From contig CANKJK010000001.1 of assembly GCA_947482665.1 (NCBI GenBank), forward strand, positions 62,001-126,000: 64,000 bases of DNA. The letters are read 5' to 3'. This document shows positions 1-8,104 of this stretch, piece after piece. Below the pieces are notes generated by a model, which was not told the origin of the DNA, searched no databases, and saw only the letters and a program-made list of their open reading frames with translations. Source of the DNA: Acidobacteriota bacterium (GTDB taxonomy: Bacteria > Acidobacteriota > Vicinamibacteria > Vicinamibacterales > UBA2999). How positions within the stretch are numbered: position 1 is the first letter of the stretch; each line of letters begins with the position of its first letter. The position numbers were made by a program, and so were the translations under genes.

Positions 1-1919
1 GGGAAGCTGCCGTCGGCCAGTTCGGAGAGGTCGCGTTGGTCCAGGAAGAGCCCGCCGGTGACCGGGCCTTCGCCCGTACCGGACATCAACGTATAACCCA
101 CGTTGGTGGAGAGGCGTCTCCAGCGTGGCGCGTCGAGCGTCAGCTCAAGGCCGCGGACGCGGGCCTGCCGGAAGGTGATCGGGATGCTGATGCCGGTGTT
201 CAGCAGCACGTCGTCGTCCGCGAAGTGGTCCATCCGCCGGTTGAAGACCGTGCCTTCGATTCGCCACTGACCGCGGATGGTCATGGCCAGACCCGATTCC
301 AGGAAATGCCCGCGCGAGGGCCGGACGGGGATGCGCAGGACCGAGTCTGACAGCACACTCACCTGCGCCGAGGAGGCCAGTAGCAGGTTCTCGAACGCAG
401 GCGTCTGGAAGGCGCGGTCGTAGGCGGCCCGCAGCACCACACCTCGTTGCGGCCATGACCATGCCGCGCTCACCCGGGGACTGAGCGCGTGCTCGGCGAC
501 GACGAGGCGGTAGGTGTCCCAGCGGACTCCGGCACGAAGCGTCAGGTGATCGCTCCGGATCTGGTCCTGCACGAACAGCGCACTCTCTCGGCCAGACTGG
601 CGGTCCTCGAACGCAAAGGTGTCCGGCGTGCCTGTCGGCACGGTCGAGACGTCCGTGATGCGATAGGCGAGTTGTTCGCGCACGCGGGACAGGCTCAGGT
701 CGCCACCTGCCTTCCATTCGTGCGCGCCACGTTGCCCGGTGAGGGTCGCCTTGATGTATCCCTCACGCAGGCCGCGGTCCTGGGTGAGGGACACAGGCGT
801 CGCGCGCGGGTTGGAGTCGAGGCCCGCAGATAGCGATCGCTGCATGGCGCGCACATCAAAGAGGAGCGGCGCGGCAAACACACGCCGGTAGGAGGCCTGC
901 GCCATCGTCTCGTCGTTCACGCGGCTCTGCCGCTGCCCAGCGGCCTCCTGCGCCGGTTCGTTCGGGACGAGGAAGCCCGCGCGGCCGTAACGCACGATGA
1001 CACCGACGCGGTCCGCTGCCGTGACGTCGCCTTCGGCGTGCACGCTGAGGCGCGCCGTTGACCCGCGGTTGGTGAGGTTGTCTTCGACCGGAGGATCCAG
1101 ATAGCGGTCGGTCCTGGTGCCGTTCGCGGTGGCGGCGATCATGCCCCGCGCCCACGCATAGGTGGCGCCGCCGGCAAGCTCGCCCGTCGCGAAACTCCCC
1201 GCTGCGCCTTCGAACGAGCCGTGGAGCCCACGTGTTGCCGGGCCGGATGTCTCCACTTCAATCACGCCGCCGAGCTTGCGCCCGTATTCGGCGGGGTACC
1301 CGCCGGTCAGGATCGTGACGGCGTGCAGGTCGCTCAGGTCCATCGAGGGCGCGAAGGCCGGCGAGCGGTTGTCCGTGAGTGGGAGCCCATCGACCACAAA
1401 CTGCGTCTGCACCTCGGAGCCGCGCGGATGCAGCGTGCCGTTGGACTCCTGCAGCCAGCCCGGCTCGCCGGAGACCAGATCGGGCAGGGTGCGCCCAGGA
1501 AGCGAGAAAGCCCGTGCGCCGAGACGGTCCGCGCCGATCCGTCGCTGGCTGCCGGTCTGACGGGGCGCTGCGAGTGTGGATGACGCCTCCACGAGGACTT
1601 GCGCCTGTATCGGGGCCGCACCCAGCACCAGTCGGAAGTCGGTCGGCAGTGCGGAGCGCACCTCAGCCATGCCTGTGACCGCGAGTCCCACGGCGGAGCT
1701 GGCGCTGATGCGGTAGGTGCCGAAGGGGAGCCGGGGGGCCACGGCACGCCCGCGGGCATCGGTGTGCAGGTGCTCGTGGACCTCGGCGCCGTCACTCGAC
1801 ACGTCCACCGCGGTCTGTACAGGCGCGCCCGCCGAGTCCGTGACGAGGATCCGCAGGTCGCCGGAGAGGGCAGGCGCGAACTGGAGCAGCATCAACGCGA
1901 TCGAGAAGAACGGCGTCAT
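1..1919 (-). CDS. TonB-dependent receptor, 3' end outside window
   Basis: An uninterrupted reading frame of 639 codons runs off the left edge, so the C-terminal part of the barrel is missing. Residues 1-20 look like a signal peptide. Residues 21-100 form a carboxypeptidase-regulatory-like beta-sandwich, as in SusC and Oar-type receptors. A plug domain follows at about 115-235, with the typical FVVDGLPL and GGYPAEYGRKLGG segments, and then beta-barrel repeats. It should sit in the outer membrane and import a substrate using TonB energy; the substrate cannot be told. A TonB-family protein lies at 11781-12542, but TonB links in trans, so partnership is only possible. The ATG at 1919 is preceded by TATCCT, a possible -10 box. 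Family is sure; specificity is unknown. Confidence 0.9.
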   Translation of the reverse strand, partial: MTPFFSIALMLLQFAPALSGDLRILVTDSAGAPVQTAVDVSSDGAEVHEHLHTDARGRAVAPRLPFGTYRISASSAVGLAVTGMAEVRSALPTDFRLVLGAAPIQAQVLVEASSTLAAPRQTGSQRRIGADRLGARAFSLPGRTLPDLVSGEPGWLQESNGTLHPRGSEVQTQFVVDGLPLTDNRSPAFAPSMDLSDLHAVTILTGGYPAEYGRKLGGVIEVETSGPATRGLHGSFEGAAGSFATGELAGGATYAWARGMIAATANGTRTDRYLDPPVEDNLTNRGSTARLSVHAEGDVTAADRVGVIVRYGRAGFLVPNEPAQEAAGQRQSRVNDETMAQASYRRVFAAPLLFDVRAMQRSLSAGLDSNPRATPVSLTQDRGLREGYIKATLTGQRGAHEWKAGGDLSLSRVREQLAYRITDVSTVPTGTPDTFAFEDRQSGRESALFVQDQIRSDHLTLRAGVRWDTYRLVVAEHALSPRVSAAWSWPQRGVVLRAAYDRAFQTPAFENLLLASSAQVSVLSDSVLRIPVRPSRGHFLESGLAMTIRGQWRIEGTVFNRRMDHFADDDVLLNTGISIPITFRQARVRGLELTLDAPRWRRLSTNVGYTLMSGTGEGPVTGGLFLDQRDLSELADGSF

Positions 1920-1949
1920 TGCCCCCGCAGGATAGCGCACGGGCCAGAT

Positions 1950-1978
1950 TTGACCGAGACACGGCGACCCCCTATTCT
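1950..1978 (+). promoter_or_regulatory. sigma-70 type promoter of the tandem Usp gene
   Basis: TTGACC and TATTCT are separated by exactly 17 bases, ending 72 bases before the ATG at 2051. No GG-N10-GC sigma-54 element of comparable quality was found in this gap. This Usp may therefore be expressed by the housekeeping sigma factor, unlike its neighbours. Confidence 0.55.
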
Positions 1979-2050
1979 CCACAGGAGTCGCAGAGTCCAG
2001 CGTGTCGCGTACCGCTGGAGCCTGCGGCGCGGGACGTATCGGAGGAGCAC

Positions 2051-2869
2051 ATGAGCCAGATCTCGGCGATTCGAACCATCCTGTGTGCGATAGACGACTC
2101 CGCGCATGCGCCAGCCGTGGCGTTTGCCGCTGCCGGGATGGCCGAACATCTCAAGGCTCGGCTCGTCGTCGTGCGGGTCGATTCGCGAGCCGACGGGTCG
2201 ACCAGCGAGCAGGCCGCCGCTCGCCAGGCGCTGGCGGAATTCATGATGGAGGGACTCCCGGGCGGACTCGGCTATCGCGATCAGGCGGAGTCCCGCCTTG
2301 TGGCGGGAGAACCGGCCGAAGCGATCCTGACGGCTGCTGTCGCCGAGCAGGCCGGATTGATTGTGATGGGGACCCGTGGCCGGGGAGCGATCTCGCGCAC
2401 CCTCCTGGGTTCCACGGCCAGAGACGTGCTGAAAGGGGCGTCGGTTCCGGTGGCCATCGTGCCGCCGTCGGACCCGGAGATCGTGACGGTGGTCGGTGCC
2501 CGCACCATCCCGCGATTTGGCATCATCCTCGTGCCCGTCGACCTGAAGTCTCCGGCTGCCTCTCAGCTGGCCCTGACGGGCCTCCTGGCCCCGGGGTCCG
2601 CGCATCGCCCGATGCTGCTGCATGTGACGGAGTCCGGTGCCGATCATGGATTGGTCCGCGAGCGGATGAACCCGCTCGGCCTCGGGGTCCCGGGTGGGCG
2701 TGGAGCGAAGTTGCTGGTGCTGGACGGCGACGTCGCGGACTCGATCGTGAAAGTGACGAAGAAGGACGATGTCGGCCTTGTGATCCTGGGCCGCGCCCAT
2801 GATGCCGCGGGCTCCGTGGCGTGTGCCGTTCTGGAACGCACACGCGCCGTGGTGATCGTCGTTCCCTGA
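2051..2869 (+). CDS. tandem universal stress protein (two Usp domains)
   Basis: The product is 272 residues with two UspA folds in tandem. The first half ends with the nucleotide-binding signature GTRGRG followed nine residues later by GS, as in ATP-binding Usp proteins. The second half lacks a clear G-2x-G-9x-G(S/T) pattern and is probably a degenerate, non-binding domain. The start at 2051 was chosen because GGAGGA lies directly upstream and the Usp fold begins at once; an upstream in-frame start at 1919 would add non-homologous residues. Convergent with another usp gene three bases away. Usp proteins support survival under starvation, low oxygen or redox stress; the exact role here is unknown. 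Confidence 0.9.
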   Translation: MSQISAIRTILCAIDDSAHAPAVAFAAAGMAEHLKARLVVVRVDSRADGSTSEQAAARQALAEFMMEGLPGGLGYRDQAESRLVAGEPAEAILTAAVAEQAGLIVMGTRGRGAISRTLLGSTARDVLKGASVPVAIVPPSDPEIVTVVGARTIPRFGIILVPVDLKSPAASQLALTGLLAPGSAHRPMLLHVTESGADHGLVRERMNPLGLGVPGGRGAKLLVLDGDVADSIVKVTKKDDVGLVILGRAHDAAGSVACAVLERTRAVVIVVP

Positions 2870-2871
2870 GC

Positions 2872-3384
2872 CTACTGCGCAGGAATCGCCAGCCCCAGGG
2901 GCAATGGGACGGTCTCTTCTACGGCCGCCCGGAGTCTTCCAACGCTCAGGACGGGGCAGGGTGCCGCGCGAACGATCTGTTCGGCGACGCTCCCCATCAG
3001 CAGGTGCGCCACACCGCTCCGGCCATGCGTGCCCATGATGATCAGGTCGCTGGCGGCTTCTGCCGCCATCTCAAGGATGGCGGGCACGGCCCGGCCCGGC
3101 CGGACGTGGATCCGGACATCCAGGCCTCGGCCCGAGAGGTCCCGTGCCTGGGACTCCAGCCTGTGACGGGCGCTGGAGGACAGGTCTTCAAGGACCATGC
3201 GGCGCTCCGGGCGCTCCAAGTCGCCCTCCCATGAGCCGAGCATCATCGGATCGTCGATGACGTGCAGGAGATCGACCCTGGCCCCGAACTGCTGAGCGAG
3301 GGTGGTGGCGCACGCGATGGCCGCCTCCGAGGGTTCGCTGAAGTCGACCGGTACAAGTACGCGAGTCACGGTGAATGTCGCCAT
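2872..3384 (-). CDS. universal stress protein (single Usp domain)
   Basis: The 170-residue product has one Usp fold. It opens with TRVLVPVDFS and carries the ATP-binding signature GTHGRSG with GS nine residues later. In-frame ATGs exist at 3399, 3390 and 3384. The last is preferred because GGGAG sits six bases upstream and homologous sequence starts there. A near-consensus sigma-54 promoter (3408-3422) lies just upstream. It belongs to the stress and redox cluster around the kinase/regulator pair. Confidence 0.88.
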   Translation of the reverse strand: MATFTVTRVLVPVDFSEPSEAAIACATTLAQQFGARVDLLHVIDDPMMLGSWEGDLERPERRMVLEDLSSSARHRLESQARDLSGRGLDVRIHVRPGRAVPAILEMAAEAASDLIIMGTHGRSGVAHLLMGSVAEQIVRAAPCPVLSVGRLRAAVEETVPLPLGLAIPAQ

Positions 3385-3407
3385 GGCCATCTCCCGCATC
3401 CTCGTCA

Positions 3408-3422
3408 GCGAATGGCGTGCCA
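3408..3422 (-). promoter_or_regulatory. sigma-54-like promoter of usp
   Basis: On the minus strand the sequence reads TGGCACGCCATTCGC. The -24 block TGGCACG is perfect, the -12 block is TCGC instead of TTGC, and the GG-N10-GC spacing is exact. The expected transcript start is near 3396, ahead of the RBS and the ATG at 3384. Confidence 0.6.
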
Positions 3423-3474
3423 GCCGGGCCACCGGCCGGGTTGAGCCACGGCCACCTCGATCCCGCCGAGGCCT

Positions 3475-3488
3475 GGGGGAATACACCC
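3475..3488. promoter_or_regulatory. possible enhancer (UAS) GGGAA element A
   Basis: The sequence is GGGGGAATACACCC, centred about 85 bases upstream of the transcript start expected from the sigma-54-like promoter at 3408-3422. It shares the GGGAA core and a C-rich right half with the elements near 6423, 8005, 9555 and 11393. The binding factor is inferred, not shown. Confidence 0.35.
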
Positions 3489-3498
3489 GGCGGAGTGG

Positions 3499-4896
3499 TT
3501 ATTCCATCGGTCCTGGCTGCGTGGGCAGATCAATGCTGGCGACTGTGCCGCCCTCAGGGGGGCACGCGACGGTCAGGGTCCCGCCGTGCAGTTCCACGGA
3601 ACGCTTTGCGATGGCCAGGCCGAGCCCGCCCCCGCGTGATTTCGTCGTAAAGAACGGTTCGAAGATGCGGTCACGAATCTCCGTGGGAATACCGGGTCCG
3701 GTGTCGGCCACCGTGACCCGCGCTCGGCCAGCGTCGGGATGGATCTGCACCTGCAGTGTCCCGTGACCTCCCATGGCCTGGGCCGCATTGATGAAGAGAT
3801 TCGAGAACGCGGCGCGGAGCATGCCCTGATCGGCCTGAATCGCCAGGGGCGCACCCTCGACCGTGCAGTCGACGCCCGCGCCAATCGGGTCTCGACGGAG
3901 CAGGGCCTGCGCTTCGCTGAGCACGCTGCGCAGGTCGAGAAGTCGCATCTGCGGGGGCTTGGGCTTCGAGAACTGGAGGAGGTCCGAGATGAGGTCGTTC
4001 AGCGCATCGGCGCGCTCGATGATTTCGTGCATGACCGCGGCGTCGGGGTCACCGGCGGGCCGGCGTCCCATGAGAATCTGCAGCGCGGCCTTGATGCCGG
4101 CCAGGGGATTCTTGACCTCGTGCGCCACCATGGCGGCCAGTTGTCCCACCCGTGCCAGGGCCTCCTGATTGCGGAGCCGTTCCTCGCCTGCCTTCCGCTC
4201 GGTGATGTCGCTTCGGATGGCGATGTACTGGTACGGATGACCCTTCGTGTCGAGGAAGGGGACGATCGTGGTATCCACCCAATAGAGGGACCCGTCCTTG
4301 GCCTTGTTCCGAATCTCACCGTGCCAGATCTGGCCTCGGCCAATGGTCTGCCAGAGTTCCTTCATGAAGGGCTTCGGATGCAGGCCTGAGTTGATCAGGC
4401 GGTGATCCTGCCCGATCAATTCCTCGCGCGAGAACTTCGAGATGCGACAGAACTTCTCGTTGACCTCGGTGATCCGACCCCTGACGTCCGTCGTGGCCAC
4501 AATGGCGGCTTCATCCAGGGCGTGCCGTAGTTCTTCGAGCCTCGTCACCTGTGAGGCTGAATGCGCTTCAATTCGCTTGAGGCGCACCATCAGCGCCGCG
4601 CTCAACCAGAACAAGAGAACCACCAGGGGCTGGTTGATGAAGGCCGAAGGCGGTGGTGGCGTGGCACCCCGCGCTGCCGTGTCTGCCAGGACGAGGATTG
4701 TGCTGGCACCAGCGGCCACCACCGGGTAGCGCAGCGAGTCGACGCCGAGTCCCAGCAGGATCACCACGATGTAGGCGACCCCCACGTTGTAGTCGAGGGG
4801 CAGTCGAAGATCGATCAGGAAGATGACCGACGCGAGCACGACTCCCGCTCCGATGAAGTATCGGCTGCTGGATGAGGTTCCGGACGGGCGATCCAT
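3499..4896 (-). CDS. membrane PAS-domain sensor histidine kinase
   Basis: With the start at 4896 the product has 465 residues. Four hydrophobic segments occur at about 13-30, 36-52, 57-71 and 88-104. A PAS/PAC domain follows at about 125-240, then a HisKA domain with the phosphorylated His259 in AHEVKNPL. The HATPase domain has its N-box around Asn366/Asn370, G1 at 398-400 and G2 GGGLGLAI. It should autophosphorylate and pass phosphate to the divergently encoded NtrC-type regulator 145 bases away. The PAS domain resembles redox or ligand sensors, but no heme or flavin ligand can be assigned. An earlier ATG at 5022 would add 42 unrelated residues and run into the promoter of the regulator, so it was not used. 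Confidence 0.9.
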   Translation of the reverse strand: MDRPSGTSSSSRYFIGAGVVLASVIFLIDLRLPLDYNVGVAYIVVILLGLGVDSLRYPVVAAGASTILVLADTAARGATPPPPSAFINQPLVVLLFWLSAALMVRLKRIEAHSASQVTRLEELRHALDEAAIVATTDVRGRITEVNEKFCRISKFSREELIGQDHRLINSGLHPKPFMKELWQTIGRGQIWHGEIRNKAKDGSLYWVDTTIVPFLDTKGHPYQYIAIRSDITERKAGEERLRNQEALARVGQLAAMVAHEVKNPLAGIKAALQILMGRRPAGDPDAAVMHEIIERADALNDLISDLLQFSKPKPPQMRLLDLRSVLSEAQALLRRDPIGAGVDCTVEGAPLAIQADQGMLRAAFSNLFINAAQAMGGHGTLQVQIHPDAGRARVTVADTGPGIPTEIRDRIFEPFFTTKSRGGGLGLAIAKRSVELHGGTLTVACPPEGGTVASIDLPTQPGPME

Positions 4897-5027
4897 CGCG
4901 CCACGATACCGGAAAAGTCCGGGGCCGCGCATCCGGGCGTGGATATTGCTCCCATCGCCGCAGACCACGGTAAATGAGGAGTTCGATGTGAAATCTTCCG
5001 CGTCAGGCGCAGAAAAATCCACGCCGC

Positions 5028-5033
5028 TATACT
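5028..5033 (+). promoter_or_regulatory. -10 box (TATACT), near-leaderless
   Basis: TATACT ends eight bases before the ATG at 5042, and no Shine-Dalgarno lies between them. The transcript should begin at or beside the start codon. No good -35 hexamer is seen. Confidence 0.5.
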
Positions 5034-5041
5034 ACGGGGCT

Positions 5042-6406
5042 ATGGCCAACGCCACGGTACTGGTTGTTGATGACGAAGCGCTTGTTCGCTGGTCGCTGCG
5101 GGAGCGGCTGGTTCAGGATCACTTCACCGTACTCGAGGCCGGCACCGCAGCGGCGGCGCTCGAACAGGCCGGCGAGGCGGTCGACCTCATCCTGCTGGAC
5201 TACCGGCTTCCTGACTCCGACGGCCTCGTGGTGCTCCGGAAGGTGAAAGAGCTGTACCCCGACACGCTGGTCATCCTGATGACCGCGCATTCGACAGTGG
5301 AAAACGCGGTCGAGGCCATGAAGCTGGGTGCCTTTCACTACATCAACAAGCCCTTCAATGTGGACGAAGTGGCGCTGCTGGTGGAGAAGGCGCTTGAGAC
5401 CAGTCGTCTGCGCCGAGAGGTGAAGTCCCTACGGAGTTCGGCCGGGCGTGAGTTCAGCTTCGAGGCGATCGTGGGGACGTCGCCCAGCATGGAGTCCATC
5501 AAGGCACTGCTCCGGCGGGTGGCGGTCAGTCCGGCATCGACCGTACTGCTGACGGGAGAGACCGGCACCGGCAAGGACCTGGTGGCGAAGTCCATCCACT
5601 ACAACAGCGACCGCGCAACCCGTGCGTTCGTCAACATCACCTGTTCTGCGCTGCCCGAGCATCTCCTCGAGAGCGAGCTCTTCGGGCACGAACGTGGCGC
5701 CTTCACGGACGCGCGCCAGCAGAAGCGGGGGCTGTTCGAGATCGCCGATGGTGGCACGGTGTTCCTCGACGAGATCGGGGAGATGACGCCGGCCCTTCAG
5801 GCCAAACTGCTCCGTTTCCTTGAGGAGAAGACCTTCAAACGCGTCGGGGGACTTCAGGATATCCACGTGGACGTGCGGGTCATTGCCGCCACGCACCGCG
5901 ACCTGGAGGCGGGCGTCAAGGACGGGCGCTTCAGGGAAGATCTCTTCTATCGTCTGCAGGTGATGCCCATCCACCTCCCGCCGCTGCGCGAGCGCAAGGG
6001 CGATGTCTCGCTGCTCGCCAACTTCTATGTGGACTCGTTCAACCGTGAGTTCAAGAAGCGCGTCAAGGGCATCGCGCCCGAAGCGATGCAGATGCTGGAA
6101 AGCTACGGGTGGCCGGGAAACATCCGGGAGCTGAAGAACGCCGTCGAGCGAGCAATGCTGCTGGTGGAACACGAGTGGCTCAGGCCTGAGGATTTCACGA
6201 CGCTGACCAGGACCGTGGGTGCGCCCTCGCGTTTCCAGCTCCCTCCGGACGGAGTGAATCTCGAGGACGTGGAGCGGCAGCTGCTGGTGCAGGCGCTCGA
6301 GCGTGCCAACGGGAATCAGACGCACGCCGGCCAGATGCTCGGGATCAATCGCGACCAGGTTCGGTACCGCATCGAGAAGTTCGGGCTGCAGATCCCCCAG
6401 AAATAA
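5042..6406 (+). CDS. sigma-54-dependent response regulator, NtrC family
   Basis: The 454-residue product has a receiver domain (acidic pair 10-11, phospho-acceptor Asp53, Lys103), an AAA+ domain with Walker A GETGTGKD (172-179) and Walker B GTVFLDE, and a Fis-type helix-turn-helix at the C-terminus (about 411-452). Such proteins bind upstream enhancers and use ATP to open sigma-54 promoters. The sigma-54 contact loop reads GAFTDA at 219-224 rather than GAFTGA. The gene is divergent from the histidine kinase and is followed by a sigma-54 promoter at 6495. It is the obvious candidate activator for the sigma-54 promoters found up to 11507. The start at 5042 was chosen because the receiver domain begins there; in-frame sequence upstream is non-homologous. 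Confidence 0.93.
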   Translation: MANATVLVVDDEALVRWSLRERLVQDHFTVLEAGTAAAALEQAGEAVDLILLDYRLPDSDGLVVLRKVKELYPDTLVILMTAHSTVENAVEAMKLGAFHYINKPFNVDEVALLVEKALETSRLRREVKSLRSSAGREFSFEAIVGTSPSMESIKALLRRVAVSPASTVLLTGETGTGKDLVAKSIHYNSDRATRAFVNITCSALPEHLLESELFGHERGAFTDARQQKRGLFEIADGGTVFLDEIGEMTPALQAKLLRFLEEKTFKRVGGLQDIHVDVRVIAATHRDLEAGVKDGRFREDLFYRLQVMPIHLPPLRERKGDVSLLANFYVDSFNREFKKRVKGIAPEAMQMLESYGWPGNIRELKNAVERAMLLVEHEWLRPEDFTTLTRTVGAPSRFQLPPDGVNLEDVERQLLVQALERANGNQTHAGQMLGINRDQVRYRIEKFGLQIPQK

Positions 6407-6415
6407 GTCGGCGGC

Positions 6416-6431
6416 GTGGGGAAGTTCTCAC
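6416..6431. promoter_or_regulatory. possible enhancer (UAS) GGGAA element B
   Basis: GTGGGGAAGTTCTCAC is an imperfect inverted repeat with GTG/CAC ends, centred about 98 bases upstream of the transcript start predicted from the sigma-54 promoter at 6495. It lies just after the regulator stop codon. It is the most symmetric member of the element family. Confidence 0.4.
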
Positions 6432-6494
6432 GCCGTCAGCGCCCTGTGTGTGCTGCGGCCTCCGTTTTCTCCCGCCTCTTGTCGGATCCACCTC

Positions 6495-6510
6495 CGGCAC
6501 TCTTGTTGCG
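6495..6510 (+). promoter_or_regulatory. sigma-54 (-24/-12) promoter
   Basis: CGGCACTCTTGTTGCG matches GGCAC-N5-TTGC with exact GG-N10-GC spacing. The predicted start, about 12 bases after the -12 GC, is followed by a strong RBS (GCAGGAGG) and the ATG at 6538. Confidence 0.75.
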
Positions 6511-6537
6511 TTACATCTTGGCAGCAGGAGGTATCCG

Positions 6538-6822
6538 ATGAGACTCTCCAGGAACTTGGTGACCGCGCGTGACGGGTTTCCCTTTCCGCCGACTTTCCGC
6601 AACGCGGGGGATATGGTGCCGTGGGTGCCGGAGGCCGAGGGCGCTGGTCTTCACTTCCATCCCGCCGGATTGATGATGCCGCCGGTTCGGGTGCGAGCGG
6701 TTCGCCAGCGTGAGAGACAGATGCTGAACCTGCCGACGCCTCTCAAACGGGATCGAGGCGGTTCGAAGACAGCCATCGGCGAGGGCAGTGCTGGCCGCAA
6801 GGCCCACAAAGTGGCTGCCTGA
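6538..6822 (+). CDS. small unknown protein under a sigma-54 promoter
   Basis: A 94-residue product of unknown function. It has no signal peptide and no membrane segment. The N-terminal half is Pro/Phe-rich (FPFPPTFRNAGDMVPWVPE) and includes the segment HFHPAGLMMPPVRVRAVR; the C-terminal third is strongly basic. The start at 6538 is fixed by GCAGGAGG six bases upstream. The sigma-54 promoter immediately in front and the adjacent sigma-54 activator argue that it is a real, regulated gene. The next gene is convergent, so this is a single-gene transcript. No family was recognised. Confidence 0.65.
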   Translation: MRLSRNLVTARDGFPFPPTFRNAGDMVPWVPEAEGAGLHFHPAGLMMPPVRVRAVRQRERQMLNLPTPLKRDRGGSKTAIGEGSAGRKAHKVAA

Positions 6823-6899
6823 ACCCACCTGATGTGCAGAGGGTCGGCGACGCCAGTTGCCGGCCTTCTGTCGTGTACGGGACACCGTCGACCGATGGT

Positions 6900-7889
6900 C
6901 TAGTGCCAGCTGCCCAGTGTCCGGAGATATGCGGCTCGTTCAATCGCCAGTGGGTCGCGTTGGCCGGCGAGGCTCGCGCGTCCGCGTATGTCGTCCAGCG
7001 AGATGACCTGATGGCGCTCCATCCATTGAGCGAGTCCTGCGGTCATGGCCCCCAGGCATTGCGGTCCCTCCCTGAGCAGCGCCGAAACCACCTGCATCGC
7101 GTTCGCACCCGCGAGCAGCGCCTTGATGCCGTCGGTAGCCGTGGCCACACCGCCAGTGATGGCCAGGTTGGCCCCGATTCGGCCATGGAGGGCGGCGACC
7201 CAGCGGAGGCGGAGGAGCAGTTCCTGGCTTGTGGACAGGTTCACCGCGATATGGGGCTGCATGGTTTCCGTGTCGATGTCCGCCTGATAGAGGCGGTTGA
7301 AGAGCACCAGGCCACCGGCTCCCGCGTCCACGAAGCGGTGTGCGACGCTGGCGAACGCCGTGAAAAATGGCGTCACCTTGACGGCGACCGGAATGGTCAG
7401 CAGCCGGGTCAGCGCCTGGACCATCCGCACCCATTCGTCTTCCACCACGGAACTCGCGAGGCGGGGATCGATGACGAGCTGATACAGATTCAGTTCGAGC
7501 GCTTGCGCGCCCGCCTGTTCGATGTCCTTCGCGATGGTCAGCCACGATTCCGCCGAGCCCCCGTTGATGGATGCGATCACGGGAATGCCGAGGGCGCGCC
7601 TCGCTGCAGCGACGTGCTCGAGATACTGGGCGGGCGTGGCCGGAAAGTGATCGGCGGCCGGGAAGTGCGTGAGCGTGGCGGCGAAGCGGGGGTCGTGCGG
7701 ATCCATGTGACTCACGCGTGCCGAGCGGTCGGACGACACCTGCTCCTCAAAGAGGGAATGCAGGACGACCGCTGCCGCCCCGGAATCTTCAAGCTGGCGG
7801 AGCGTGTCGATGTGCTGCGATAGCGGGGACGCCCCTGCGATGAAGGGGTGCGCCAGCGTGAGCCCGAGATACCGCGTCGTCATGGACAT
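6900..7889 (-). CDS. dihydroorotate dehydrogenase-like flavoprotein
   Basis: The 329-residue product is a TIM-barrel FMN protein of the PyrD/DHOD-like family. It begins with TTRYLGLTLAHPFIAGASPL, as class 1 dihydroorotate dehydrogenases do, and has the phosphate-binding glycines near ITGGVATATDG. Such stand-alone proteins often lie next to redox and anaerobic-metabolism genes rather than pyrimidine genes, and the true substrate is not established. It is divergent from a tandem Usp gene, and both have sigma-54-type promoters in the shared 215-base gap. GAGGT lies seven bases before the ATG at 7889. Fumarate- or NAD-linked pyrimidine synthesis is possible but less likely in this context. Confidence 0.82.
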   Translation of the reverse strand: MSMTTRYLGLTLAHPFIAGASPLSQHIDTLRQLEDSGAAAVVLHSLFEEQVSSDRSARVSHMDPHDPRFAATLTHFPAADHFPATPAQYLEHVAAARRALGIPVIASINGGSAESWLTIAKDIEQAGAQALELNLYQLVIDPRLASSVVEDEWVRMVQALTRLLTIPVAVKVTPFFTAFASVAHRFVDAGAGGLVLFNRLYQADIDTETMQPHIAVNLSTSQELLLRLRWVAALHGRIGANLAITGGVATATDGIKALLAGANAMQVVSALLREGPQCLGAMTAGLAQWMERHQVISLDDIRGRASLAGQRDPLAIERAAYLRTLGSWH

Positions 7890-7913
7890 GCCGTAGACCT
7901 CGATTCGTCTGCC

Positions 7914-7928
7914 GCGAAGCTTGTGCCA
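7914..7928 (-). promoter_or_regulatory. sigma-54-like promoter of the DHOD-like gene
   Basis: On the minus strand TGGCACAAGCTTCGC has a perfect TGGCAC -24 block and TCGC at -12 with correct spacing. The transcript would start near 7902, just ahead of the RBS and the ATG at 7889. Confidence 0.55.
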
Positions 7929-7997
7929 GGTGAACCGTCGAGCGGGGCTGAGCGCAGGTCCTCAACTGGCGCGCCCAATGCGGACTCCTGGCCGCGA

Positions 7998-8013
7998 GTG
8001 GGAAGTAATCCCC
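7998..8013. promoter_or_regulatory. possible enhancer (UAS) GGGAA element C
   Basis: GTGGGAAGTAATCCCC has GGGA and TCCC half-sites. It is centred about 86 bases upstream of the rightward sigma-54 start and about 103 upstream of the leftward one, so a single site could serve both divergent genes. A second GCGGGGAAACC half-site lies at 8026-8036. Confidence 0.4.
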
Positions 8014-8064
8014 GCCGCAGCCCAGCGGGGAAACCGTCTCTGGCGCATATTGATGCGCGAGACT

Positions 8065-8079
8065 TGGCAGTGCGATTGC
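8065..8079 (+). promoter_or_regulatory. sigma-54 promoter of usp-CBS operon
   Basis: TGGCAGTGCGATTGC has TGGCA at -24, TTGC at -12 and exact GG-N10-GC spacing. The RBS GGAGG (8093-8097) and the ATG at 8105 follow. Confidence 0.72.
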
Positions 8080-8104
8080 GGATGCTCCCAGCGGAGGTTT
8101 GCCC

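Noticed and set aside
1916-2800. Minus-strand open frame opposite the tandem Usp gene
   Set aside because: The plus-strand Usp protein is certain; the minus frame has low-complexity, shadow-type composition.
4897-5022. 42-residue N-terminal extension of the histidine kinase
   Set aside because: It gives a non-homologous soluble stretch before the first membrane helix and overlaps the divergent promoter region; not fully excluded.
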